From Aquamicrobium sp. (GTDB taxonomy: Bacteria; Pseudomonadota; Alphaproteobacteria; Rhizobiales; Rhizobiaceae), in NCBI GenBank assembly GCA_019739225.1, contig JAHHDT010000002.1, positions 62,001 through 126,000 of the forward strand: a DNA stretch of 64,000 nucleotides. The letters are read 5' to 3'. The position numbers and the translations under genes were made by a program. The notes beneath the pieces are model-generated. The model was not told where the DNA came from. It did not search any database and saw only the letters and a list, made by a program, of their open reading frames with translations. Numbering within the stretch: the first letter of the stretch is position 1; every line of letters starts with the position of its first letter. Shown here one piece after another: positions 56,837-64,000 of the stretch.

Positions 56837-57583
56837 ATGAACTGGTCATTCCAACTTTACTCCGCCCGCAAGTTCCAGCCCTGGGAAGACGTCTTCGCCA
56901 TGGTCGCAAAGGCAGGCTATGCGCAGGTCGAAGGGTTCGGCGGTCTCTACGACGACCCCGCCGGCCTGCGCGCCATGCTCGATCGCAACGGCCTGACAAT
57001 GCCGACGGGGCACTTCTCCCTCGACATGCTGGAGGACGACTTTGTCACTGCGCGCCGCATCGCCGAGACGCTTGGTATCGGCACGCTGATCTGTCCGCAT
57101 ATCGCTGAGGAGTCACGCCCGTCCGACGAGGCCGGCTGGCGGGCCTTTGCTGCGCGCCTTGCCGCCGTGCATGAGAATTGCCGCAAGGCCGGCTTGCGCT
57201 TTGCCTGGCACAACCACGACTTCGAGTTCGTGCCTTGCAGCGACGGCCCGGTGCCGCAGCGCGTGATCCTCGATGCAGCGCCGGAGATCGGTTGGGAGAT
57301 GGACGTTGCGTGGGTGGTACGCGGCGGCGCCGATCCGATGCGATGGATCGACGAATACGCCTCGCGCATCGTTGCAGCCCATGTGAAGGACATAGCTCCC
57401 GCAGGCGAAGCCGAGGACGAGGACGGTTGGGCCGATGTCGGCCACGGCACGATGGACTGGCCGGCGATCATGAAGGCGCTGCGCGACAAGACGCCGGCGC
57501 GCGTCTTCGTCATGGAACACGACAACCCGAGCGATGTCGGGCGTTTCGCGCGGCGGTCGATCGAGGCAGCAAAGAACTTTTAG
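56837..57583 (+). CDS. TIM-barrel sugar (phosphate) isomerase/epimerase family protein
   Basis: This is a 248-residue AP-endonuclease-2 fold protein (COG1082) with metal ligands likely in HNHDFEF near 129, WEMDVAW near 155, HVKDI near 182 and the Glu in VMEHDNP near 225. Members isomerise or epimerise free or 3-keto sugars, such as IolE and YcjR. The gene is followed 12 bases later by a Gfo/Idh oxidoreductase, the usual partner for 3-keto-sugar chemistry. The exact substrate is unknown. Confidence 0.82.
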   Translation: MNWSFQLYSARKFQPWEDVFAMVAKAGYAQVEGFGGLYDDPAGLRAMLDRNGLTMPTGHFSLDMLEDDFVTARRIAETLGIGTLICPHIAEESRPSDEAGWRAFAARLAAVHENCRKAGLRFAWHNHDFEFVPCSDGPVPQRVILDAAPEIGWEMDVAWVVRGGADPMRWIDEYASRIVAAHVKDIAPAGEAEDEDGWADVGHGTMDWPAIMKALRDKTPARVFVMEHDNPSDVGRFARRSIEAAKNF

Positions 57584-57594
57584 GAGAGACCGGG

Positions 57595-58737
57595 ATGGCG
57601 AAGAAACTCGGAGTCGGCGTGATCGGCTGCGGCAACATCTCGGCCGCCTATTTCATGCTTGCGCCACTGTTCAAGGGCATCGAGATGCGCGCGGGCGCGG
57701 ACCTCGACATGAAGATGGCGCAGGCCCGCGCCAAGGAGTTCGGCGTGCGTGCGTCCAGCGTCGCTGACCTCCTCGCCAGCGACGATATCGACATCGTGGT
57801 CAATCTGACCATTCCGGCAGCTCATTATGAGGTGTCGAAGGCGATTCTCGAAGCCGGCAAGCATGTCTATTCCGAAAAGCCCTTCGTGCTGTCGGTCCGG
57901 GAAGGGCAGGACCTGAAGAAGCGTGCGGACCGGAAAGGCCTGCGTGTGGGTTCTGCGCCGGACACGTTCCTCGGCGGCGCGCACCAGCGCGTGCGCAGTC
58001 TGATCGACGACGGCAAGGTCGGCCGTGTCACCAGCGGCACGTGCTACGTCATGAGCCATGGCATGGAGCACTGGCATCCGAACCCCGACTTCTTCTTCCA
58101 GCCGGGCGGCGGGCCGATCCTCGACATCGGCCCCTACTACATCACCAATCTCGTCCAGCTCATCGGCCCGGTGAAGCGTGTGGCCGCGCTCGCGGCAACG
58201 CCTGCGAGCGAGCGTACGATCACCTCCAAGCCGCGCTTCGGAGAGAAGATCAAGGTGACGACGCCGACGACGATCCATGCGCTGATGGAATTCGAAAACG
58301 GCGCCACGGTGACCTTCAACGCAAGCTGGGACGTGTGGAAGCACGGCCATGCCCCGATCGAGCTCTATGGCGAGGAAGGCACGATCTTTGTGCCCGACCC
58401 CAACTTCTTCGGCGGCGACGTGATGATGACCAATCGCAGCGATGCGGTGAAGAAGCTGCCGAAATGGGAGCACGCCTTCGCGGTGCCCAACCAGCAGCAT
58501 GCGCAGGGCATGATGGCCAACTACCGCGCGTCGGGTCTCGCCGACATGGCGCTGGGCATTCTGGAGGGCCGGCCGCATCGCTGCTCGCTGGAGCTTTCGC
58601 TGCACGTCATCGACGTGATGACCGGCATCCTGCGTTCGGGCGAGACCGGCAGGTTCGTAGCCATGCGCACGACCTGCGAGCGGCCGGAAGCGCTTTCGCC
58701 CGCGCAGGCCAAGGCTATGCTAGCGCGGAAGAAATAG
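57595..58737 (+). CDS. Gfo/Idh/MocA family oxidoreductase
   Basis: This is a 380-residue NAD(P)-binding enzyme with GVIGCGNISAAYF near 7-19, the EKPFVLSVREG motif near 95-106 (Lys in EKP) and DIGPYYITNLVQLIGPVK near 174. Such enzymes oxidise or reduce a sugar hydroxyl, often at C3. It is coupled to the TIM-barrel gene upstream and ends in a strong hairpin at 58745. Possible role: 3-keto-sugar formation. Confidence 0.88.
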   Translation: MAKKLGVGVIGCGNISAAYFMLAPLFKGIEMRAGADLDMKMAQARAKEFGVRASSVADLLASDDIDIVVNLTIPAAHYEVSKAILEAGKHVYSEKPFVLSVREGQDLKKRADRKGLRVGSAPDTFLGGAHQRVRSLIDDGKVGRVTSGTCYVMSHGMEHWHPNPDFFFQPGGGPILDIGPYYITNLVQLIGPVKRVAALAATPASERTITSKPRFGEKIKVTTPTTIHALMEFENGATVTFNASWDVWKHGHAPIELYGEEGTIFVPDPNFFGGDVMMTNRSDAVKKLPKWEHAFAVPNQQHAQGMMANYRASGLADMALGILEGRPHRCSLELSLHVIDVMTGILRSGETGRFVAMRTTCERPEALSPAQAKAMLARKK

Positions 58738-58744
58738 TTACGAC

Positions 58745-58773
58745 GGGGCCGGCGCGTCTTCCGCGCCGGCCCC
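58745..58773 (+). other. Strong stem-loop after the Gfo/Idh gene
   Basis: Twelve pairs GGGGCCGGCGCG / CGCGCCGGCCCC with loop TCTTC. No T run follows, and the aldo/keto reductase gene begins 18 bases later. It resembles the stem-loop at 10039-10062 in core sequence and may partly separate expression of the two halves of the operon. Confidence 0.6.
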
Positions 58774-58790
58774 TCGTGAAAGGAACCGAC

Positions 58791-59837
58791 ATGACCTGGC
58801 AGCCAGCCGATACCCGTTACGACACCATGACCTACAACCGCTGCGGACGGTCCGGTCTCAAGCTGCCTGCCATCTCGCTCGGCCTATGGCACAACTTCGG
58901 TGGCGACACGCCGCACGAAACCAAGCGGGCGATCTGCCGCAAGGCCTTCGACCTCGGCATCACGCATTTCGATCTCGCCAACAATTACGGCCCGCCTCCG
59001 GGCTCTGCCGAAGTCGCTTTCGGCGAGATGCTGCGCGATGATTTCGCCGGCTATCGCGACGAGATGATCATCTCGACGAAGGCCGGCTACAACATGTGGC
59101 CCGGCCCCTATGGCGAATGGGGCAGCCGCAAATACGTTCTTGCCTCGCTCGACCAGAGCCTCAAGCGGATGGGGCTCGACTACGTCGACATCTTCTATTC
59201 GCACCGCTTCGATCCCGAGACGCCGCTGGAAGAGACGATGATGGCGCTCGACCATGCCGTGCGCTCCGGCAAGGCGCTCTATGTCGGCCTCTCGTCCTAC
59301 AACTCGAAGCGCACGCGCGAGGCGGTGGCGATCCTCAAGGAACTCGGCACGCCGTGCCTGATCCATCAGCCCTCCTATTCGATGATCAATCGCTGGGTGG
59401 AGGAAGACGGCCTGCTCGATACGCTTGACGATCTCGGCGTCGGCTCGATCGTCTTCTCGCCGCTCGCGCAGGGCATGCTGACCGGCAAATATCTCGGCGG
59501 CATCCCCGACGATGCGCGCGCGGCGCAGGGCAAATCACTGCGGCCCGGCTTTCTCAACGAGAAGAACCTGGAAAACATCCGCGCCCTCAACGAGATCGCT
59601 TCGCGGCGCGGCCAGACGCTGGCGCAGATGGCGTTGGCCTGGGTATTGAGGGGCGGCCGTGTAACCACGGCGCTGATCGGCGCCAGCCGCCCTGAACAGG
59701 TGGAAGACTGCGTCGGCGCGCTCGCCAATCCGAACTTCACGCCCGAGGAGCTCGCCGAGATCGACCAGTTCGCCAAGGACGCGGACATCAACCTATGGGC
59801 GGCATCCGCCGAGCGCCAAGGGCCACAGAGGAAGTGA
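58791..59837 (+). CDS. Aldo/keto reductase, L-glyceraldehyde-3-phosphate reductase (YghZ) type
   Basis: This is a 348-residue protein with the family N-terminus MTYNRCGRSGLKLPAISLG near 13-31, HFDLANNYGPPPGSAE near 60 (catalytic Tyr), and STKAGYNMWPGPYGEW near 95, marks of YghZ-like reductases. They use NADPH to reduce small aldehydes or methylglyoxal. The gene follows the hairpin and is followed by a repeat element and the GH43 gene. Confidence 0.9.
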   Translation: MTWQPADTRYDTMTYNRCGRSGLKLPAISLGLWHNFGGDTPHETKRAICRKAFDLGITHFDLANNYGPPPGSAEVAFGEMLRDDFAGYRDEMIISTKAGYNMWPGPYGEWGSRKYVLASLDQSLKRMGLDYVDIFYSHRFDPETPLEETMMALDHAVRSGKALYVGLSSYNSKRTREAVAILKELGTPCLIHQPSYSMINRWVEEDGLLDTLDDLGVGSIVFSPLAQGMLTGKYLGGIPDDARAAQGKSLRPGFLNEKNLENIRALNEIASRRGQTLAQMALAWVLRGGRVTTALIGASRPEQVEDCVGALANPNFTPEELAEIDQFAKDADINLWAASAERQGPQRK

Positions 59838-59872
59838 GATGATTGGGTCCGCCTTCCGCGTTGTCTTGCCGG

Positions 59873-60051
59873 TGCGTCCTTCGAGGCTCGCTGCGCTCGC
59901 ACCTCAGGATGAGGGAGGTGGGTTGATCGAACTCGCTCATAACGGGCTCGATGGGCGTCAACAGAACGACCCTCGAGCCCGCGAGATTGCCAGAGCGATG
60001 CACAATAGTCCTCATCCTGAGGTGCGAGCGCAGCGAGCCTCGAAGGACGCA
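59873..60051. repeat. Long palindromic intergenic repeat, family A, copy 3
   Basis: Left arm 59873-59914 and right arm 60010-60051 match copy 1 almost base for base over 42 bases each, with a middle of about 95 bases. It lies in the 244-base gap between the aldo/keto reductase and GH43 genes; no gene is seen there. Confidence 0.85.
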
Positions 60052-60081
60052 CCAAAGCTGTGCCTACCTCGGGGAATCTGA

Positions 60082-61692
60082 ATGATCCGCAACCCGATCC
60101 TGCCCGGCTTCAATCCGGATCCCTCGATCTGCAGGGTCGGCGACGACTACTATATCGCGACCTCAACCTTCGAGTGGTATCCGGGCGTGCAGCTCCACCA
60201 CTCGAAGGATCTCGTGAACTGGCGGCTGGTCGGGCGGCCGCTCGACCGCGCGAGCCAGCTCGACATGCGCGGCAATCCGGACTCCGGCGGCATCTGGGCG
60301 CCGTGCCTGTCTTATGCCGACGGGCTGTTCTGGCTGGTCTATACGGACGTCAAACGCATCGACGGGGCCTTCAAGGATACGCACAACTACATCGTCACTG
60401 CGCCGTCCATCGAGGGGCCGTGGTCCGACCCGGCTTACGTCAACTCGTCCGGCTTCGACCCGTCGCTTTTCCACGATGACGATGGTCGCAAATGGTTCCT
60501 CAACATGGTCTGGAACCATGTGTCGTCGGGTGTGGGCGGGCAACCCAAGCATCCCTCCTTTGCCGGCATTCTGTTGCAGGAATGGGACGCGAAGGCGAAG
60601 ACGCTGGTTGGCGAGGCGCGCAACATCTTCGCCGGCAGCCCGCACGGGCTGGTCGAGGGGCCGCATCTCTTCAAGCGGGCCGGCTGGTATTATCTGACGA
60701 CCGCGGAGGGCGGCACCGGCTACGACCACGCCGTCACCATGGCACGTTCCCGCGCCATCGACGGACCCTACGAGCTGCATCCGCGCACCCATCTCATCAC
60801 GTCGAAGGACGATCCCGACGCGGTTCTCCAACGGGCAGGGCACGGCCAGCTTGTGGAGACGCCGAACGGCGAAATCTACCACACGCATCTGACCTCGCGG
60901 CCGCTGCCCGGCTTGCGGCGTTCGCCGCTCGGACGGGAAACGGCAATCCAGAAATGCGTCTGGAAGGAGGATGGCTGGCTCTATCTGGAGCAGGGCGGCC
61001 AGGTGCCGGCGGTCGAGGTCCCCGCGCCGCTGGATGTGAATCCCGTTGATGCACCAGCCGTCGAGCGATACGATTTCGACGACAGGAAGTTGCCACTCGA
61101 ATTCCAGTGGCTGCGCACGCCGGATTGGCAGCAGCTGTTCTCGTTGAGCGACCGCCCGGGCTTCCTGCGGCTGTTCGGCCGCGAGTCGATCGGCAGCTGG
61201 TATGAGCAGGCGCTCGTCGCGCGGCGACAGGACGTCTTTTCCTTCCGCGCCGAGACTCGGCTCGACTATGAGCCCAAGTCATTTCAGCAGGCCGCCGGCC
61301 TCGTCCACTACTACAATCGGCACAAGTTCCATTTTCTCGCCGTCACCCACGACGCGCATCACGGCCGTGTGCTGACCGTGATGAGCTGTCCCGGAGACTG
61401 GCCTGACGGCAGGCTCACCTTTCCGCTTGGCCAACCGATCCCGCTGCCGGGCGATGCGCCCGTCACGCTGGCAGCCGAGGTTCGTGGCGCCACGCTTGCC
61501 TTCAGCTATCAGCGCGACGGCGAGTGGATTCAGGTCGGGCCGACGCTCGACGCCAGCGTGATCTCGGACGAAGGCGGTCGCGGCGAGCACGGCTCCTTTA
61601 CAGGGGCCTTTGTCGGCATGGCCGCATTCGACACCAGCGGCAGCGGCCTTCATGCCGATTTCGACTGGTTCAGCTACGAGCGCGTGGGATGA
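60082..61692 (+). CDS. Glycoside hydrolase family 43 protein (beta-xylosidase/arabinofuranosidase)
   Basis: This is a 536-residue cytoplasmic enzyme (no signal peptide). It starts [21 protein letters not shown], with the catalytic Asp near residue 13 in the five-bladed propeller, [17 protein letters not shown] with a second Asp near 130, and [16 protein letters not shown] with the acid Glu near 194, then a C-terminal beta-sandwich (about 330-530). This two-domain form is the XynB-type beta-xylosidase. It acts on small oligosaccharides brought in by the importer. The stop overlaps the next gene (ATGA). Confidence 0.9.
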   Translation: MIRNPILPGFNPDPSICRVGDDYYIATSTFEWYPGVQLHHSKDLVNWRLVGRPLDRASQLDMRGNPDSGGIWAPCLSYADGLFWLVYTDVKRIDGAFKDTHNYIVTAPSIEGPWSDPAYVNSSGFDPSLFHDDDGRKWFLNMVWNHVSSGVGGQPKHPSFAGILLQEWDAKAKTLVGEARNIFAGSPHGLVEGPHLFKRAGWYYLTTAEGGTGYDHAVTMARSRAIDGPYELHPRTHLITSKDDPDAVLQRAGHGQLVETPNGEIYHTHLTSRPLPGLRRSPLGRETAIQKCVWKEDGWLYLEQGGQVPAVEVPAPLDVNPVDAPAVERYDFDDRKLPLEFQWLRTPDWQQLFSLSDRPGFLRLFGRESIGSWYEQALVARRQDVFSFRAETRLDYEPKSFQQAAGLVHYYNRHKFHFLAVTHDAHHGRVLTVMSCPGDWPDGRLTFPLGQPIPLPGDAPVTLAAEVRGATLAFSYQRDGEWIQVGPTLDASVISDEGGRGEHGSFTGAFVGMAAFDTSGSGLHADFDWFSYERVG

Positions 61693-62516
61693 AGAGCGAA
61701 ATCGTCATCCACGAGCCCGCCACGGGTGGCGAACGCGTGGTCTATGCCACCGAGATGCTGATCGAGGCGCCAAACTGGTCGCCCGACGGGACGTTTCTCG
61801 TGTTCAATGGCGATGGCCTGATCTGGCGGCTCGATCTTGCAAGCGGCGCGAAACCGCAGCGCATCGATACCGGTTTTGCCACGGCCTGCAACAACGATCA
61901 CGGCATCTCGCCGGACGGCACCACGCTCGTCATCAGCGACAAGACCGAAACCGGGCAGTCCTGCATCTACACGCTGCCCATCGATGGTGGCGTGCCGAGG
62001 CGGATCACGGACAACGTACCGTCGTGGTGGCATGGCTGGTCGCCCGACGGCAGGACGCTGGCCTACGCGGCGGCGCGCGATGACGGCATGGACATCTACA
62101 CTGTCGGGTCCTCCGGCGGCGAAGAGACCCGGATCACCGATGGTGGCGGTCATTATGACGGGCCGGAATACACACCGGACGGGAACTGGATATGGTTCAA
62201 TTCCGACCGGGGCGGAACGATGCAACTCTGGCGCATTCGGACCGACGGCGGCGGCATCGAACAGATGACCGATGACGAACGTGTAAACTGGTTCCCGCAC
62301 CCCTCTCCCGACGGAACCGCGGTGCTCTATCTGGCTTATGAAGCGGGCACGAAAGGCCATCCGCGCGACAGAGACGTGGAGCTGCGCCTGATGAACCCCG
62401 AGGGCGGCAGCATCCGCACCGCCGTCTCGCTGTTTGGCGGGCAGGGGTCGATCAATGTGCCCTGCTGGGCACCGGACTCGACTGCTTTCGCTTACGTGCG
62501 CTACGCGCGCACGTGA
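61689..62516 (+). CDS. TolB-like beta-propeller protein, probable cytoplasmic enzyme
   Basis: This is a 275-residue protein made of repeated WSPDG/HSPDG-type blades: [36 protein letters not shown] and [10 protein letters not shown]. There is no signal peptide, unlike true TolB. His residues recur at equivalent points of successive blades (NDHG, WHGW, HYDG, FPHP) and could line the central channel and bind a metal, as in oligogalacturonate lyase-type propellers. It overlaps the GH43 gene by ATGA, so it works with sugar substrates. The reaction is unknown. Confidence 0.8.
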   Translation: MKSEIVIHEPATGGERVVYATEMLIEAPNWSPDGTFLVFNGDGLIWRLDLASGAKPQRIDTGFATACNNDHGISPDGTTLVISDKTETGQSCIYTLPIDGGVPRRITDNVPSWWHGWSPDGRTLAYAAARDDGMDIYTVGSSGGEETRITDGGGHYDGPEYTPDGNWIWFNSDRGGTMQLWRIRTDGGGIEQMTDDERVNWFPHPSPDGTAVLYLAYEAGTKGHPRDRDVELRLMNPEGGSIRTAVSLFGGQGSINVPCWAPDSTAFAYVRYART

Positions 62517-62541
62517 AATCGACACAGGAAAGGAACATGAC

Positions 62542-63600
62542 ATGCCGGCTACGATGAAGGGCCCTGCGATCTTTCTGGCGCAATTCGCTGGCGACGAGGC
62601 GCCGTTCAACACGCTGCCATCGATCGCCAGGTGGGCAGCCGGACACGGCTACAAGGGTATTCAGGTGCCGAGCAATGACGGGCGCCTCTTCGACCTGGAA
62701 AAGGCGGCGTCTTCGAAGGACTACTGCGACGAGGTCAAGGGCGTCTGCGCCGAGGCGGGCGTGGAGATCACCGAATTGTCCACCCACATCCAGGGCCAGC
62801 TCGTTGCGGTCCACCCGGCCTATGACGCGCAGTTCGACGGGTTCGCGCCAGAGAAGGTGCGCGGCAATCCCAGGGCGCGGCAGGCATGGGCCGTCGAGCA
62901 GATGAAGCTAGCGGCGAAGGCTTCGCAGAACCTCGGGCTGAAGGCGAGCGTGTCCTTCACCGGTTCGCTTGCCTTCCCCTATCTCTATCCCTGGCCGCAG
63001 CGTCCGGCCGGCCTCGTCGAGGAGGCATTCGGCGAGCTCGGCAAGCGCTGGAAGCCGATCCTCGACGCCTATGAGGATGCCGACTGCGATCTCGGTTTCG
63101 AAATTCACCCCGGCGAGGACGTTTTCGACGGCGCGACCTTCGAGATGTTCCTGGATGCGGTCGGCGGCCACAAGCGCTGCACGATCAATTACGACCCGTC
63201 GCACTTCCTGCTGCAGCAGCTCGACTACCTCGCCTTCATCGACATCTATCACGAGCGCATTTCGGCCTTCCACGTGAAGGATGCCGAGTTCAACCCGACC
63301 GGCCGGCAGGGCGTCTATTCCGGTTATCAGGGCTGGACCGAGCGGGCCGGCCGCTTCCGTTCGCTGGGCGACGGTCAGGTTGATTTCGGCGGCATCTTCT
63401 CGAAGCTGGCGCAGTATGGTTACGACCGCTGGGCGGTGCTCGAGTGGGAATGCTGCCTCAAGCACCCCGAAGACGGGGCGGCAGAAGGCGCGCCCTTCAT
63501 CGAGCACCACATCATTCGCGTCACCGAGAAGGCATTCGACGATTTCGCCGATTCCGGTGTCGACCGCGCCGCGCTGCGCAGGATGATGGGCATAGGATAA
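62542..63600 (+). CDS. TIM-barrel sugar (phosphate) isomerase/epimerase family protein (second)
   Basis: This is a 352-residue COG1082-type barrel, longer than its paralogue at 56837. Metal ligands are likely Glu in EIHPGED near 189, Asp in NYDPSHF near 218, His in AFHVKDAE near 246 and Glu in VLEWECC near 300. Such long forms are common in catabolic operons with Gfo/Idh dehydrogenases. It is followed by rpe after 70 bases. The substrate is unknown. Confidence 0.83.
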   Translation: MPATMKGPAIFLAQFAGDEAPFNTLPSIARWAAGHGYKGIQVPSNDGRLFDLEKAASSKDYCDEVKGVCAEAGVEITELSTHIQGQLVAVHPAYDAQFDGFAPEKVRGNPRARQAWAVEQMKLAAKASQNLGLKASVSFTGSLAFPYLYPWPQRPAGLVEEAFGELGKRWKPILDAYEDADCDLGFEIHPGEDVFDGATFEMFLDAVGGHKRCTINYDPSHFLLQQLDYLAFIDIYHERISAFHVKDAEFNPTGRQGVYSGYQGWTERAGRFRSLGDGQVDFGGIFSKLAQYGYDRWAVLEWECCLKHPEDGAAEGAPFIEHHIIRVTEKAFDDFADSGVDRAALRRMMGIG

Positions 63601-63670
63601 GGTCTTCGGCCTCTCGACAACGGCGAACGCACACGCTAGGCGGACGGCAGATCAACGGGAGCCGTCCGCA

Positions 63671-64000
63671 ATGACCGGAACCATCATCGCACCGTCCGTG
63701 CTTTCGGCCGACTTTTCCCGGCTCGGCGACGAGGTCGAGGCGGTGGTTGCCGCAGGCGCCGACTGGATTCATCTCGATGTAATGGACGGCCATTTCGTGC
63801 CGAACATCACCTTCGGCCCGCCCATCATTAAGGCGATCCGCAACCGCACCGACAAGGTGTTCGACTGCCATCTCATGATTGCGCCGACGGACGCCTATCT
63901 GGCTGCCTTCGCGGATGCCGGTTGCGACATCATCACCGTCCATGCCGAGGCCGGCCCTCATCTCGACCGCTCGCTGCAGGCGATCAAGGCGCTCGGCAAG
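63671..64000 (+). CDS. rpe: Ribulose-phosphate 3-epimerase, N-terminal part, cut by window end
   Basis: 110 codons are visible: [19 protein letters not shown], then the [15 protein letters not shown] metal/phosphate site near 38 and HLMI near 66, all diagnostic. It interconverts ribulose-5-phosphate and xylulose-5-phosphate, linking pentose use to the pentose phosphate pathway. It is the last visible gene of the glycoside operon. The C-terminal half lies beyond the window. Confidence 0.93.
   Translation, partial: MTGTIIAPSVLSADFSRLGDEVEAVVAAGADWIHLDVMDGHFVPNITFGPPIIKAIRNRTDKVFDCHLMIAPTDAYLAAFADAGCDIITVHAEAGPHLDRSLQAIKALGK

Noticed and set aside
61689-62516. TolB component of a Tol-Pal system
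   Set aside because: There is no signal peptide, it is shorter than TolB, it lacks tolA, tolQ, tolR or pal neighbours, and it overlaps a GH43 gene.

Overview
The window is GC-rich, densely coding DNA from an alphaproteobacterium, most likely a member of the Hyphomicrobiales (Rhizobiales) of the Mesorhizobium/Phyllobacteriaceae type. This rests on the urease cluster interrupted by DUF1272 and ureJ genes, the polyol cluster in smo/mtlK order, TAXI-type TRAP transporters, a DUF1127 protein, EcfG-type and rhizobial-type promoters, and several families of long palindromic intergenic repeats. No tRNA, rRNA, CRISPR array, prophage or insertion sequence was seen. The genus is an inference.

Layout. 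1-2.5 kb, minus strand: urease genes ureD-ureA-DUF1272-ureJ-ureB; ureC does not directly follow. 2.6-5.7 kb: a NodF/NodE-like acyl carrier protein and ketosynthase pair with its own promoter, a glutathione transferase and a LysE-type exporter. 5.7-12.6 kb: a DctB/DctD-like two-component system, then a sigma-54 promoter and a TAXI-type TRAP transporter with a DUF1850 protein. 12.6-15.8 kb: a ferritin-like stress protein behind an EcfG-type promoter, a thioredoxin-like protein and an MFS transporter. 15.8-23.2 kb: an RpiR regulator, class III aminotransferase, BKACE-family enzyme, second TAXI receptor, fused TRAP permease with DUF3394, and a universal stress protein. 23.3-34.4 kb: a SorC regulator, DUF1127 protein, LysR regulator and a polyol operon (binding protein, two permeases, ATPase, sorbitol dehydrogenase, mannitol dehydrogenase, HAD phosphatase, FGGY kinase).

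34.4-49.5 kb is a tryptophan/anthranilate module. It has an arylformamidase-like hydrolase and a stand-alone AsnC-type ligand-binding domain on the minus strand. On the plus strand it has a bifunctional 2-aminobenzoyl-CoA monooxygenase/reductase, SDR, MarR, enoyl-CoA hydratase, acyl-CoA dehydrogenase, aminobenzoate-CoA ligase, tryptophan 2,3-dioxygenase, a Liv-type ABC importer and a RidA protein. Kynureninase is missing from the window. 49.7-64 kb: 6-phosphogluconate dehydrogenase, a LacI regulator with two perfect operators, and a glycoside operon: ABC importer, two TIM-barrel isomerases, Gfo/Idh oxidoreductase, aldo/keto reductase, GH43 enzyme, a cytoplasmic TolB-like propeller and ribulose-phosphate 3-epimerase, cut by the window end.

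Overall this is a catabolic and transport region built of self-contained modules, each with its own regulator next to an importer and enzymes. Translational coupling (ATGA, GTGA or TTGA overlaps) is frequent. Every solute-receptor gene is separated from its permease gene by a stem-loop or palindromic repeat. Several regulatory sites can be read directly from the sequence: a sigma-54 promoter, an EcfG promoter, two LacI operators, an RpiR double box and a likely MarR operator.
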